A DNA stretch of 56,140 bases. It comes from Bacteroidota bacterium. Lineage in GTDB: Bacteria; Bacteroidota; Bacteroidia; Flavobacteriales; Flavobacteriaceae. Shown here piece by piece: positions 24,840-32,756 of this stretch. Location: the NCBI GenBank assembly GCA_023434025.1, contig JAEYTL010000005.1, positions 1 to 56,140 on the forward strand, given 5' to 3'. Under the pieces are notes generated by a model. It was not told the origin of the DNA and ran no database searches. It saw only the letters and a program-made list of their open reading frames with translations. A program made the translations under genes and the position numbers. Each line of letters begins with the position of its first letter. The stretch's first letter is position 1.

Positions 24840-25493
24840 ATGAAAAAGAATATCGTGCTGTTTTCTTTATTTATACTTCCTATAGTAGCTTATCTCTTCT
24901 TTGCTTCCGGAGTACATAATTTTACACACTTGCCCACGGTAACCCCGGCAATTCCGGATTTAGGGAACTGGAAATCTTCTGCCGGCGAGCAGTTTTCGCT
25001 GGATGATAAAATTACCGTTTTGGTTTTTCCGGGTACAAAAATTCTTTACAATAAAGGAGATGCTTTTAACCTGAACCAGAAAATTTATGAGAAAGTAAAA
25101 GGGTTTAAAGATTTTCAGCTTATAGGTGTAGCCCCGTCAGGTACTGAAGAGCAAACGATTGAATTAAAAGAGGAATTAGGGAGGATTTCGGATATGTCTA
25201 AGTGGCATTATGTGTTTGCATCTCCGGATGAAATTAAAAAATATTACAGTCAGCTCAATTTAATTGGCCAATTAGATCAAAACCTGCGAACGCCTAACGT
25301 TTTTATTGTGGATAAAGAGAGAAACCTCAGGGGTAGAAAAGGAAAAAATAAAAAGGGTGAGCCGGAATATAAAGAAGGCTATAATGCTGTTTCGGCAGCA
25401 GACTTACACAATGAAATGGGAGATGACATCAAAATTATTTTAGCAGAATACCGTTTGGCATTAAAGAAAAACAGTGCTGATCGAAAAAAATAG
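24840..25493 (+). CDS. Sco-like thioredoxin-fold protein without the CxxxC motif
   Basis: A 217-residue membrane-anchored protein: one N-terminal helix (about 5-24), then a periplasmic thioredoxin-like domain (about 35-190). The layout (TVLVFPGT... LIGVAPSGTEEQTIELKEELG ... WHYVFASPDEIKKYY ... RTPNVFIVDKERNLRGR) follows Sco1/SenC step by step. However, the whole protein contains no cysteine, so the copper-binding CxxxC is gone and the position is taken by PGTKILYN. The true Sco gene follows 4 nt later. It may be a chaperone-like or structural partner in copper delivery to cytochrome oxidase. The resemblance is from pattern reading; the function is inferred from context. Confidence 0.75.
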   Translation: MKKNIVLFSLFILPIVAYLFFASGVHNFTHLPTVTPAIPDLGNWKSSAGEQFSLDDKITVLVFPGTKILYNKGDAFNLNQKIYEKVKGFKDFQLIGVAPSGTEEQTIELKEELGRISDMSKWHYVFASPDEIKKYYSQLNLIGQLDQNLRTPNVFIVDKERNLRGRKGKNKKGEPEYKEGYNAVSAADLHNEMGDDIKIILAEYRLALKKNSADRKK

Positions 25494-25497
25494 CAAC

Positions 25498-26184
25498 ATG
25501 AAAAATAAATCATACATCGGCATCTCGTTTATTATTTTGGTTTTCGGAATTATTTTTATTCCTAAAATTATCAATAGGATTAAAAATGATGATGTTACCC
25601 AAATCGATCGCTTAAATACACCGGGTCAAAGTGAAACATCAGAAGACCTGCTCATCAAGATTGGAAAAGCTCCGAAGTTTAGTCTGATCAATCAAAACGG
25701 AGAAACCATTACAAATAAGAATTACGATGGAAAAGTATATCTGGTAGAGTTCTTTTTTTCAACCTGCCCGACCATCTGTCCGATAATGAATAAAAACATG
25801 GTGGAGTTACAGAACCATTTTGAAAAGGAAAAAGATTTTGGCATCGTTTCTGTTACCATTAACCCGGCTTATGATACTTCTGATGTTTTAAAAGAACATG
25901 CAATGCATCTGGGGGTGAAAAATCAAAACTGGAATTTTTTAACCGGAGACAAACAGTATATTTATGACCTGGCTAACAAAGGTTTTAGTATTTTTGCCGG
26001 TGAGAATAAAGATAGTGACGGAGGTTTTGAACATTCCGGATTATTTGCTCTGGTTGATAAAAACGGAAATATAAGAAGCCGTAAAGATAATTTCGGAAAT
26101 CCGATTGTTTACTATGACGGGATTGAACAGGAGGGAATTCAGGCCTTAAAACAAGATATTAAAGTGCTTTTAGATGAAAAATAA
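25498..26184 (+). CDS. Sco1/SenC family copper chaperone for cytochrome c oxidase
   Basis: This 228-residue protein starts at the ATG 25498; an upstream GTG at 25474 would overlap the preceding gene. One N-terminal membrane anchor (about 6-24) precedes a periplasmic thioredoxin-fold domain (about 52-228) with the copper ligands C90 and C94 in FSTCPTICPIMNKNM and H179 in FEHSGLFALVDKNG. Sco proteins load and reduce the CuA site of oxidase subunit II. It overlaps the downstream DUF420 gene by 11 nt and lies 4 nt after the cysteine-less paralogue, so the three are one translational unit. Confidence 0.93.
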   Translation: MKNKSYIGISFIILVFGIIFIPKIINRIKNDDVTQIDRLNTPGQSETSEDLLIKIGKAPKFSLINQNGETITNKNYDGKVYLVEFFFSTCPTICPIMNKNMVELQNHFEKEKDFGIVSVTINPAYDTSDVLKEHAMHLGVKNQNWNFLTGDKQYIYDLANKGFSIFAGENKDSDGGFEHSGLFALVDKNGNIRSRKDNFGNPIVYYDGIEQEGIQALKQDIKVLLDEK

Positions 26185-26746
26185 GATAGACGAAGATAAC
26201 ACAAACGAAAAACACCCGGTAGAAAAGAAGTTTAACGCACTGATTGTTACTCTTTCAGTTGCTATTCCGGTTGTGGTAGCCGTTTTGTTCAAAGTAAAGC
26301 TAAAGGATTACGGAATTAATGTGGGGCCCCTGACTTTTTTGCCGCCGATTTATGCTTTTATCAACGGTATTACGGCCATGCTGTTGATTTTGGCGGTTTA
26401 TGCCATTAAAAACGGAAACAAAAAAACACATCAGAACCTGATGCAGGCTGCGATTGGCTGTTCAGTTGTTTTTTTAGTAATGTATGTAGCCTATCATATG
26501 ACTACAGACAGCACCCCTTTTGGTGGAGTTGGGTTTATCCGTTATGTGTACTTCTTTATCCTTATCTCTCACATCGTATTGTCTGTTGTGGTGATACCTT
26601 TGGTTCTTGTTACCTATGTAAAAGCCCTGGCCGAACGCTTTGACAAACATAAAAAGATAGCCAGAATAACTTTTCCGGTTTGGCTATATGTGGCGGTTTC
26701 CGGTGTAATAGTATATTTAATGATTGCTCCGTATTATGTTTACTAA
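26174..26746 (+). CDS. DUF420 family membrane protein
   Basis: A 190-residue protein with about five membrane helices (about 20-40, 58-78, 90-110, 122-145, 165-186). Histidines and aromatic residues are typical of DUF420 (KKTHQNLMQAA, YVAYHM, ISHIVLSVVVIPLVL). DUF420 proteins resemble CtaM-type helper proteins and occur with Sco and cytochrome oxidase genes; a role in oxidase assembly or heme/copper handling is likely but unproven. The start overlaps the end of the Sco gene and the end overlaps the next small gene, so it is tightly coupled in the operon. Confidence 0.87.
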   Translation: MKNKIDEDNTNEKHPVEKKFNALIVTLSVAIPVVVAVLFKVKLKDYGINVGPLTFLPPIYAFINGITAMLLILAVYAIKNGNKKTHQNLMQAAIGCSVVFLVMYVAYHMTTDSTPFGGVGFIRYVYFFILISHIVLSVVVIPLVLVTYVKALAERFDKHKKIARITFPVWLYVAVSGVIVYLMIAPYYVY

Positions 26747-26981
26747 ACAGATAAAATATCCGCTAGTTATTTTTGTTTTTCTTGTCGGGTTCTCTTCGGC
26801 AGCTCAATGTGCAATGTGCCGGGCTGCTCTGGAAAGCGAAGGAGACAGCTCAAAAGCAGAAGCAATAAACAACGGAATAGTCTATCTGATGGCTTTCCCA
26901 TACATCATGGTTGCCATTGTTTTTTATGTGGTCTATCGGATGAAATTTAAAAAAAAGCCTGATGCTCAGGCCGCTCCCTGA
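26736..26981 (+). CDS. Small membrane protein with AQCAMCRA motif
   Basis: An 81-residue protein from the ATG at 26736, which overlaps the end of the DUF420 gene by 11 nt. It has a signal-like first helix (about 8-24, ending SSAAQ), then CAMCRAALES (C-x2-C) at about 26-35, a short polar part, and a second helix (about 48-68) followed by a Lys-rich tail. The cysteine pair directly after the likely signal cleavage site faces the periplasm and could hold copper or heme. It closes the Sco-DUF420 block. I know similar small proteins in this position in other Flavobacteria but no function. Confidence 0.78.
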   Translation: MFTKQIKYPLVIFVFLVGFSSAAQCAMCRAALESEGDSSKAEAINNGIVYLMAFPYIMVAIVFYVVYRMKFKKKPDAQAAP

Positions 26982-28391
26982 TTATTCAATTCCGTTAACT
27001 TTAACATCTACCTGGCCACTTCCTTTGATAAAAGCTAAAATAGCTTTATTGGTTAATTGGATTTTTTGAAATTCAAAATCATTCAGGGTGCCGTTTACAA
27101 ACACGCCTTTCATCGGTGAGTAGTTTTGAAGGTATTGCATCACATTGATTTTCCCTTCTTCCAAATTAGGTTTAATAGAATAGCGACAGCTTTCCTGAAT
27201 TTTTCGAAGCACGTAATTCTGTGCTAACCAATTGGCGGAACGAATCAAAAAGCTTTTGGTGTTTAGCACATAATCCAGTTTGTCAAAATAAATTTCTTTG
27301 GTTTCGTCGTTGTATTGCGGAAAACCGGAAAGATAAACTGTTCCGTTGATTGTTCCAGCCATATCCAGTGCAATAATCATTTTGCCGTTTTTATGCCAGA
27401 GATCAACTTTGGTGACTTTTACTTTTCGTTTTCCATCGCCAAATTCCTGACCTTGAAAGTTTTTAGTCATTATTCCGGATGCATCTTCATATGTTGAAAC
27501 AGCAATGATGTTTGCCGTAATGTGATCCGGCATTTTAGCAACGGGTTTGAGTATAATTTTGTTTTTGTCAAATTTCTTTTCAGGGGCTTTTCCAACAATT
27601 GTCTCTATCGAGCACTTTAGCCCCATATCCATTTTGATTTCGTTTTTTTGCAGGACAGCATCTGTTACATAAAGCTCAATGGGCACAATTCGTAACCAGC
27701 TGGCATACTGTTCACTCATTTCAAAAGGGGTGGCTATTTTGTCTAAGGCTTCCAGGACCTGAGGCTTAAAGTTCAGCGATTCTTTAATGGCATCGTCTAT
27801 GCTTTTCTCAATTTTTGATTTAAAAAGCCTCACTGCCGGATTGATTATATAAGTAATCGGAACATTTTTCCCGGCAATCACGACAGAAGGGCTTTCTTTC
27901 CAGTCCAAAGATTTTATCTTCGTATTTGTCTTAAGCTGCCAATTTGTTAACCCGACCTCACTGACTAATGTGACAATCCCATTGAGGTTGAATTCTTTGG
28001 TGTCATATACGCTAATACCCATTTTTTCAAAGCCATAACGGTATTTTGCGTTTACTTTTAACGGTAAGGTGGTTTTGATTTTGGTTGTATTCCCTTCTTT
28101 TTCGGTTTCAATCTTTATGGGTGCCTGCTTCCAGACTTTTAATTCTAAATCATCGCCTTTTAAAACAGTGTCATTGTAAATCAAACCGGTTAACAATTTG
28201 TTGGTCTGGTTTTCAATGTCTTTCAGCTGTATGGTAACCGGAAGATTGATAAAAGAAGTCGTGGTTTCATATTCAACAGGGCTTGCATTATCAGGTTCGG
28301 GTTTGATAAGATCCAGTTTTTTTGCCGTTGAACAAGAAGCTAAAACAACAATAAGAACAATTAACAAAACGGGAATGAAGATATATTTCAT
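26982..28391 (-). CDS. DUF4403 family lipoprotein
   Basis: A 469-residue protein with a lipoprotein signal: a hydrophobic stretch (about 4-18, FIPVLLIVLIVVLAS) and a lipobox cysteine at 20. The mature part follows DUF4403, a family of two repeated lipid-binding-like (TULIP-type) beta/alpha modules, with 'INLPVTIQLKDIENQTNKLLTGLIYND', 'KYRYGFEKMGISVYDTKEFNLNGIVTL' and 'LNDFEFQKIQLTNKAILAFIKGSGQVDVKVNG'. It probably binds hydrophobic ligands at the envelope; substrate unknown. It faces the oxidase operon: its stop codon abuts the stop of the preceding gene with no spacer. The gene starts 125 nt from the divergent TolC gene. Confidence 0.87.
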   Translation of the reverse strand: MKYIFIPVLLIVLIVVLASCSTAKKLDLIKPEPDNASPVEYETTTSFINLPVTIQLKDIENQTNKLLTGLIYNDTVLKGDDLELKVWKQAPIKIETEKEGNTTKIKTTLPLKVNAKYRYGFEKMGISVYDTKEFNLNGIVTLVSEVGLTNWQLKTNTKIKSLDWKESPSVVIAGKNVPITYIINPAVRLFKSKIEKSIDDAIKESLNFKPQVLEALDKIATPFEMSEQYASWLRIVPIELYVTDAVLQKNEIKMDMGLKCSIETIVGKAPEKKFDKNKIILKPVAKMPDHITANIIAVSTYEDASGIMTKNFQGQEFGDGKRKVKVTKVDLWHKNGKMIIALDMAGTINGTVYLSGFPQYNDETKEIYFDKLDYVLNTKSFLIRSANWLAQNYVLRKIQESCRYSIKPNLEEGKINVMQYLQNYSPMKGVFVNGTLNDFEFQKIQLTNKAILAFIKGSGQVDVKVNGIE

Positions 28392-28500
28392 TATTTCAAA
28401 TTCATTTGAGGGTGTAAAAGTAATTTATTTTCAGATTTTTTCATTTTGTTGTAACACAAAAATAATTTATGCGTCCTATGGGTATAAAATTCTAATGAAT

Positions 28501-28508
28501 TAAATTTG
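28501..28508 (+). promoter_or_regulatory. -7 element close to the TolC start codon
   Basis: TAAATTTG matches TAnnTTTG but ends only 7 nt before the ATG at 28516. If used, the message would be almost leaderless. Confidence 0.35.
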
Positions 28509-28515
28509 TATTCAA

Positions 28516-29988
28516 ATGCAGCAACTATTTCAAAAGTTTTCAAACAAGCGTACAGCAATTAAAAAAACAGTTTGGCTGTGGGTGCTGTTGTTTGGAATTT
28601 TCTCTTATTCTCAGCCTAAAAAATGGACCTTGGAAGAGTGTGTGAGCCATGCCCTTGAAAACAATATTTCCATTAAAAATTCCACTTTGGATAAGCAATT
28701 GGCTGATATTGAACGGAACACTGCTGTTGGTAATTTTCTGCCTTCTGCAAATGCCACGGCATCACATTCCTGGAATATTGGTTTAAACCAGAATATTACA
28801 ACCGGTCTCCTGGAAAATCAAACTACTCAGTTTACTTCAGCAGGTTTAAATGTGGGTGTTGATATTTACAACGGACTTCAGAACCAATACCGGCTCAGGA
28901 GAGCAAATTTATCTCAAATTGCAAGTCAGTACCAACTGACCAAAATGCAGGAAGATATTGCGTTAAATGTAGCCAATGCTTTTTTACAGATTTTATTCAA
29001 TAAAGAGAATTTGAAAGTGCAGAAGGAACAATTGCTCAATAACCGGAAGCAGATGGAGCGATCAGAGCAATTGTTGGAAGCCGGAGTGATTCCCCGAGGT
29101 GATTTATTGGATATTAAAGCGACGGTGGCTTCAAGTGAACAACTGGTTATCAATGCAGAAAATCTGTTGCTGATATCCAAGCTTAGCCTTGCTCAGCTTT
29201 TGCAGTTAGAAGAGTTTAAAGATTTTGATATCATAGACAGAGAGTATGAGGCTTTGCAAACCCCTTTGTTACTTCAGACCCCGGAGGTTATTTATCAAAA
29301 AGCAAAAGAAACCAGAACGGAACTGAAAATAGCTCAGGCTAATTTAGAAATTGCAGAAAAAGATGTTTCCATTGCCAAAGGTGCTTATCAGCCCAGGCTA
29401 CAGGGGTTTTACAGTTTTAGCACAAGAGCGTCCAGTTTAGATCGTGTAACCGGAATAGAGTTGAACCCGGCTAATCCCACAACGGTTATTGGGGTGGTTG
29501 AAGGAACCAATCAAAATGTGCTGCAACCTAATTTTAACGCTGTTTTAGGCGGTCCTGCTCCGATTTTTGATCAGTTTGATGATAATAAAGGACAAAATTT
29601 CGGGGTTCAGTTAACCATTCCGATTTTCAATGGTTTTGCTACCCGAAATAATGTTCAGCGTTCAAAGGTCGCTCTCGAAAGAAGTAAGATTGCTTATGAA
29701 CAGGAGGAATTGACCTTAGAAAGAAATGTTTACACGGCATTTACCGATGTAAAAGGGTCTCTTAAGTCATATGAAGCCGCTTTAACAACATTGGAAGCCC
29801 GACAGGAGGCTTATCTTTATGCCCAAGAACGTTTTGAGGTCGGACTCATGAACGCTTTCGATTTCAATCAGTCGCAGACGTTACTGGTCAATGCACAGTC
29901 AGAGGTTTTGAGAACCAAGTATGATTATATCTTTAGAACCAAAATTTTAGAATTTTATTTCGGAATCCCAATTATTCAAAAACCATAA
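28516..29988 (+). CDS. TolC family outer membrane efflux protein
   Basis: A 490-residue protein with a signal peptide (about 1-33, LWVLLFGIFSYSQ) and two TolC/OEP repeats. Each has long alternating helices (e.g. ALENNISIKNSTLDKQLADIERNTAVGNFLPS; RTELKIAQANLEIAEKDVSIAKGAYQPRL) and short strands that form the outer-membrane barrel and periplasmic tunnel as a trimer. The adaptor gene follows after 2 nt, so it provides the exit duct of a tripartite exporter. No inner-membrane transporter gene is next to them. Normal length and complete. Confidence 0.93.
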   Translation: MQQLFQKFSNKRTAIKKTVWLWVLLFGIFSYSQPKKWTLEECVSHALENNISIKNSTLDKQLADIERNTAVGNFLPSANATASHSWNIGLNQNITTGLLENQTTQFTSAGLNVGVDIYNGLQNQYRLRRANLSQIASQYQLTKMQEDIALNVANAFLQILFNKENLKVQKEQLLNNRKQMERSEQLLEAGVIPRGDLLDIKATVASSEQLVINAENLLLISKLSLAQLLQLEEFKDFDIIDREYEALQTPLLLQTPEVIYQKAKETRTELKIAQANLEIAEKDVSIAKGAYQPRLQGFYSFSTRASSLDRVTGIELNPANPTTVIGVVEGTNQNVLQPNFNAVLGGPAPIFDQFDDNKGQNFGVQLTIPIFNGFATRNNVQRSKVALERSKIAYEQEELTLERNVYTAFTDVKGSLKSYEAALTTLEARQEAYLYAQERFEVGLMNAFDFNQSQTLLVNAQSEVLRTKYDYIFRTKILEFYFGIPIIQKP

Positions 29989-29990
29989 TT

Positions 29991-31310
29991 ATGTCAAAAA
30001 AAGCAGTATATATCTTTTTAGGAGTCGCAGTAGGATTAATTATTTTGTTAATCGCACTTTCAAAAACAGGCGTTATCGGCACGAAGAACAAAGGAAAAGA
30101 AGTTGAAGTTGCCACGGTGAATGAAATAACAATAATAGAGACTGTTTCTGCAACCGGTAAGATTCAGCCGGAAACAGAAATCAAAATATCGTCTGAAGTT
30201 TCGGGAGAAATTATTGAGTTGCCGGTTAAAGAAGGACAAATCGTTAAAAAAGGGGATTTGTTAGTCAGAATAAACCCTGATTTATATACTTCAAGTTTAA
30301 ACCGTTCTGTAGCCGGTTTATCAAATACTAAAGCCAATTTGAGTCAGGCTGATGCAACGTTTAAAGAAGCACAGGCAAATTATAACCGAAACAAAACGCT
30401 GTTTGACAAAGGGATTATATCAAAATCAGAGTGGGATAGGGTAGTGGCTGCTTTTGAAGGTGCACAGGCTGCAAAACAAGCGGCTTATTACGGGGTGCAG
30501 AGTGCGGCTGCCACGGTTACGGAAGCAAAAGATAATTTAGGACGAACCACTATTTATGCACCGGCAGACGGAACAATTTCATTGCTTTCTGTAGAATTGG
30601 GCGAGCGGGTCTTAGGAACGCAACAAATGACCGGAACCGAGATTTTGCGTGTTGCCAATCTGAACAATATGGAAGTAGAAGTAGATGTAAATGAAAATGA
30701 TATTGTAAAGGTAAATATTGGTGATTCTACCAATATTGAAGTGGATGCTTATTTGAAGAAAGAATTTAAAGGAGTGGTAACCAGTATTTCAAACTCAGCG
30801 AGCAATGCCGTAACAGCTGATCAGGTAACCAATTTTAAAGTAAAAGTTAGAATTTTAAAAGAATCTTATTTGGATTTATTAGAAGGAAAACCGGAAAATT
30901 ATTCTCCGTTTAGACCGGGCATGACTGCCACGGTTGATATTATTACAAAAAGAAAGGAAAGAGTTGTAGCCGTTCCGATAAGTGCTGTTGTGATGAAATC
31001 AGACACATTGGGCTCCGGAAAAAGGGATTTCAAACCGGAAAAAGAAGGAGGTAAGGAGGCTGCTGAGACGGTTGTTCAAAAGACCGATAAAAAGCTGGAA
31101 TGCGTTTTTGTCAAAGAAGGAGACAAGGCCAAAATCAGGGTTATTAAAACAGGAATTCAGGATGACTCGAATATTGAAGTGCTACAAGGACTAAAAAAAG
31201 GAGATATTGTAATTGTAGGGCCATATACCACAGTAACCAAAGATTTAAATTCCGGCGATCAGATTTTTGTCAGATCAGAGCAGGAAAAAGCCAGAGAGGT
31301 CAAGAAATAG
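29991..31310 (+). CDS. Periplasmic adaptor subunit (HlyD/MacA family) of an efflux pump
   Basis: A 439-residue membrane fusion protein: N-terminal membrane anchor (about 4-24), split lipoyl domain (ISSEVSGEIIELPVKEGQIVKKGDLL at about 63-88 and TIYAPADGTISLLSVELGE), an alpha-helical hairpin between them (about 100-175), then beta-barrel and membrane-proximal domains with a Lys/Glu insert (about 345-370). It bridges an inner-membrane pump to the TolC homologue encoded 2 nt upstream. MacA-like adaptors in this phylum are usually followed by macB-type ABC permease genes; here a terminator and tsaB follow instead. The partner must be encoded elsewhere. Confidence 0.92.
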   Translation: MSKKAVYIFLGVAVGLIILLIALSKTGVIGTKNKGKEVEVATVNEITIIETVSATGKIQPETEIKISSEVSGEIIELPVKEGQIVKKGDLLVRINPDLYTSSLNRSVAGLSNTKANLSQADATFKEAQANYNRNKTLFDKGIISKSEWDRVVAAFEGAQAAKQAAYYGVQSAAATVTEAKDNLGRTTIYAPADGTISLLSVELGERVLGTQQMTGTEILRVANLNNMEVEVDVNENDIVKVNIGDSTNIEVDAYLKKEFKGVVTSISNSASNAVTADQVTNFKVKVRILKESYLDLLEGKPENYSPFRPGMTATVDIITKRKERVVAVPISAVVMKSDTLGSGKRDFKPEKEGGKEAAETVVQKTDKKLECVFVKEGDKAKIRVIKTGIQDDSNIEVLQGLKKGDIVIVGPYTTVTKDLNSGDQIFVRSEQEKAREVKK

Positions 31311-31323
31311 TTTTATAAAAAGG

Positions 31324-31363
31324 AAAAAAGGAAATTAAATTTTTGATTTAATTTCCTTTTTTT
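31324..31363 (+). terminator. Terminator after the efflux pair
   Basis: An 11-bp perfect stem (31330-31340 with 31346-31356) extended by A6/T7 flanks to about 17 bp, with a TTTTG loop and T7 tail. The symmetric A/T flanks make it potentially bidirectional. Confidence 0.82.
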
Positions 31364-31369
31364 ATGTCT

Positions 31370-31377
31370 TACTTTTG
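31370..31377 (+). promoter_or_regulatory. -7 element for tsaB
   Basis: TACTTTTG matches TAnnTTTG, 7 nt after the terminator T-run and 16 nt before the tsaB ATG (31394). Confidence 0.45.
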
Positions 31378-31393
31378 CAGTTTAATTCTAATT

Positions 31394-32047
31394 ATGGCGT
31401 ATATACTCAATATAGAAACGGCTACCAAAAACTGTTCGGTTGCTCTGGCAAAAGACGGAGAAATGATTTCTTTTAGAGAACGGGCGGAAACCGGCTATTC
31501 TCATGCTGAAAAACTACATGTTTTTATAGAAGAAATTTTAACAGAAAGCAATTTGAAATTTTCAGACTTAAATGCTGTTGCCGTTAGTCAGGGACCCGGT
31601 TCTTATACGGGGTTACGAATTGGGGTTTCTGCGGCTAAAGGATTGTGTTATGCCTTAGATATTCCGTTGATTGCCGTAGATACATTGGAAGTTTTGGCTT
31701 CTCAAATAACGATTGAAGAAGGACTTGTTGTTCCCATGATAGATGCCAGACGAATGGAAGTGTATTCGGCTGTTTTTGATAAAAATTACCAAAAGATAAG
31801 GGAGGTAAAAGCAGAAATTCTAACCCGAGAATCTTTTTCAGACACAGATCAAACGGTTTACTTTGTTGGAGACAGTTCTCAAAAGGCCAAAACAGTTCTT
31901 CAGGGAGATAATTTTGTGTTTAAAGATGATGTGGTGTATCCGTCTGCAAAACAAATGGCTAAAAAAAGCTACATCCTTTTCACGAATAACCGCTTTGAAG
32001 ATGTAGCTTATTTTGAACCTTTCTATTTGAAAGATTTTATGATTTAG
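31394..32047 (+). CDS. tsaB: tRNA threonylcarbamoyladenosine biosynthesis protein TsaB
   Basis: A 218-residue ASKHA-fold protein. The start at 31394 (MAYILNIETATKN) is chosen because homologues begin exactly here and an earlier in-frame start would overlap the promoter element. Motifs are the N-terminal ILNIETATKNCSVAL, the family signature VSQGPGSYTGLRIGVSAAKGLCYAL (about 67-91) and VVPMIDARRMEVYSAVF (about 113-129). TsaB is the non-catalytic scaffold that pairs with TsaD and TsaE to make t6A37 in ANN-decoding tRNAs. Complete; slightly short C-terminal half, as usual in this phylum. Confidence 0.95.
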   Translation: MAYILNIETATKNCSVALAKDGEMISFRERAETGYSHAEKLHVFIEEILTESNLKFSDLNAVAVSQGPGSYTGLRIGVSAAKGLCYALDIPLIAVDTLEVLASQITIEEGLVVPMIDARRMEVYSAVFDKNYQKIREVKAEILTRESFSDTDQTVYFVGDSSQKAKTVLQGDNFVFKDDVVYPSAKQMAKKSYILFTNNRFEDVAYFEPFYLKDFMI

Positions 32048-32060
32048 CCATTCCGGCTGT

Positions 32061-32744
32061 TTAGGAAATGCTGTTTAGAAAAATAGCCAGTTTTATAAGA
32101 TCTTCTTCGTTCGACAAAGAGATTTTGTTTTCTTTAATAAAGGTTTTTGTTTCCTTTTCTTTACCGGTGACGGTTCCTTCTATTTCTTTTTTCTTTTTAG
32201 ACAGAGGGATAATTTTTCCGTCTTCGTTTAGTTGAATAAAGTATTCAGGCTCCAGTTTTTTGTAATGAGCCGGTTTAGGAATGTCGTAAGGACTTTTCGG
32301 TTCTGCCTCAGGCACCAAAATAATTTGTTCTTTTTTGAAAAGGGACACCTTTGGGTTTTTACTGATGATGTTCAGGTAGCCTGCAACAGATTCATTTTTT
32401 TTATTGGTATATTCTGTGTAAATGTACTGTTTTTTTGAATCGACAGAAGACAATATAACGCCTCTTTCAGGAGTTAAGATTCGTACATCACTACCATTCA
32501 AAATTTCAATTTTGTCCGTATATGCGTTATATTTAGCCAACTCGGTTTGTGAGCCGGGGATGTTTAATTTAAAGTAATTTAAATCAAAATATTGCGAGCC
32601 GTCAATGTTTTTTATCTGCTTGTCTCTGCTGTCTCGCTCAATACGGTTTTGTGTCCGGATTACTTCCTGGTAATCCCTTACTTGTGAATAAACACCACTT
32701 GTTGTGGCAAGCGTTATAAATGCTAATAAGATTCTCTTTTTCAT
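32061..32744 (-). CDS. Secreted hypothetical protein
   Basis: A 227-residue protein with a clear signal peptide (about 1-20, KKRILLAFITLATTSGVYSQ). The mature part is lysine- and glutamate-rich, without cysteine or membrane helices. A beta-rich segment (about 50-125, FDLNYFKLNIPGSQTELAKYNAYTDKIEIL...) is followed by a charged helical C-terminus. I do not recognise a named family; similar 'DYQEVIRTQNRIERD' proteins are known from Flavobacteria only as hypotheticals. It lies 12 nt after the MscS gene in the same direction and is probably co-transcribed. Its stop is 13 nt from the convergent tsaB stop, with no obvious terminator between. Confidence 0.78.
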   Translation of the reverse strand: MKKRILLAFITLATTSGVYSQVRDYQEVIRTQNRIERDSRDKQIKNIDGSQYFDLNYFKLNIPGSQTELAKYNAYTDKIEILNGSDVRILTPERGVILSSVDSKKQYIYTEYTNKKNESVAGYLNIISKNPKVSLFKKEQIILVPEAEPKSPYDIPKPAHYKKLEPEYFIQLNEDGKIIPLSKKKKEIEGTVTGKEKETKTFIKENKISLSNEEDLIKLAIFLNSIS

Positions 32745-32756
32745 TTTTTAAAATAA

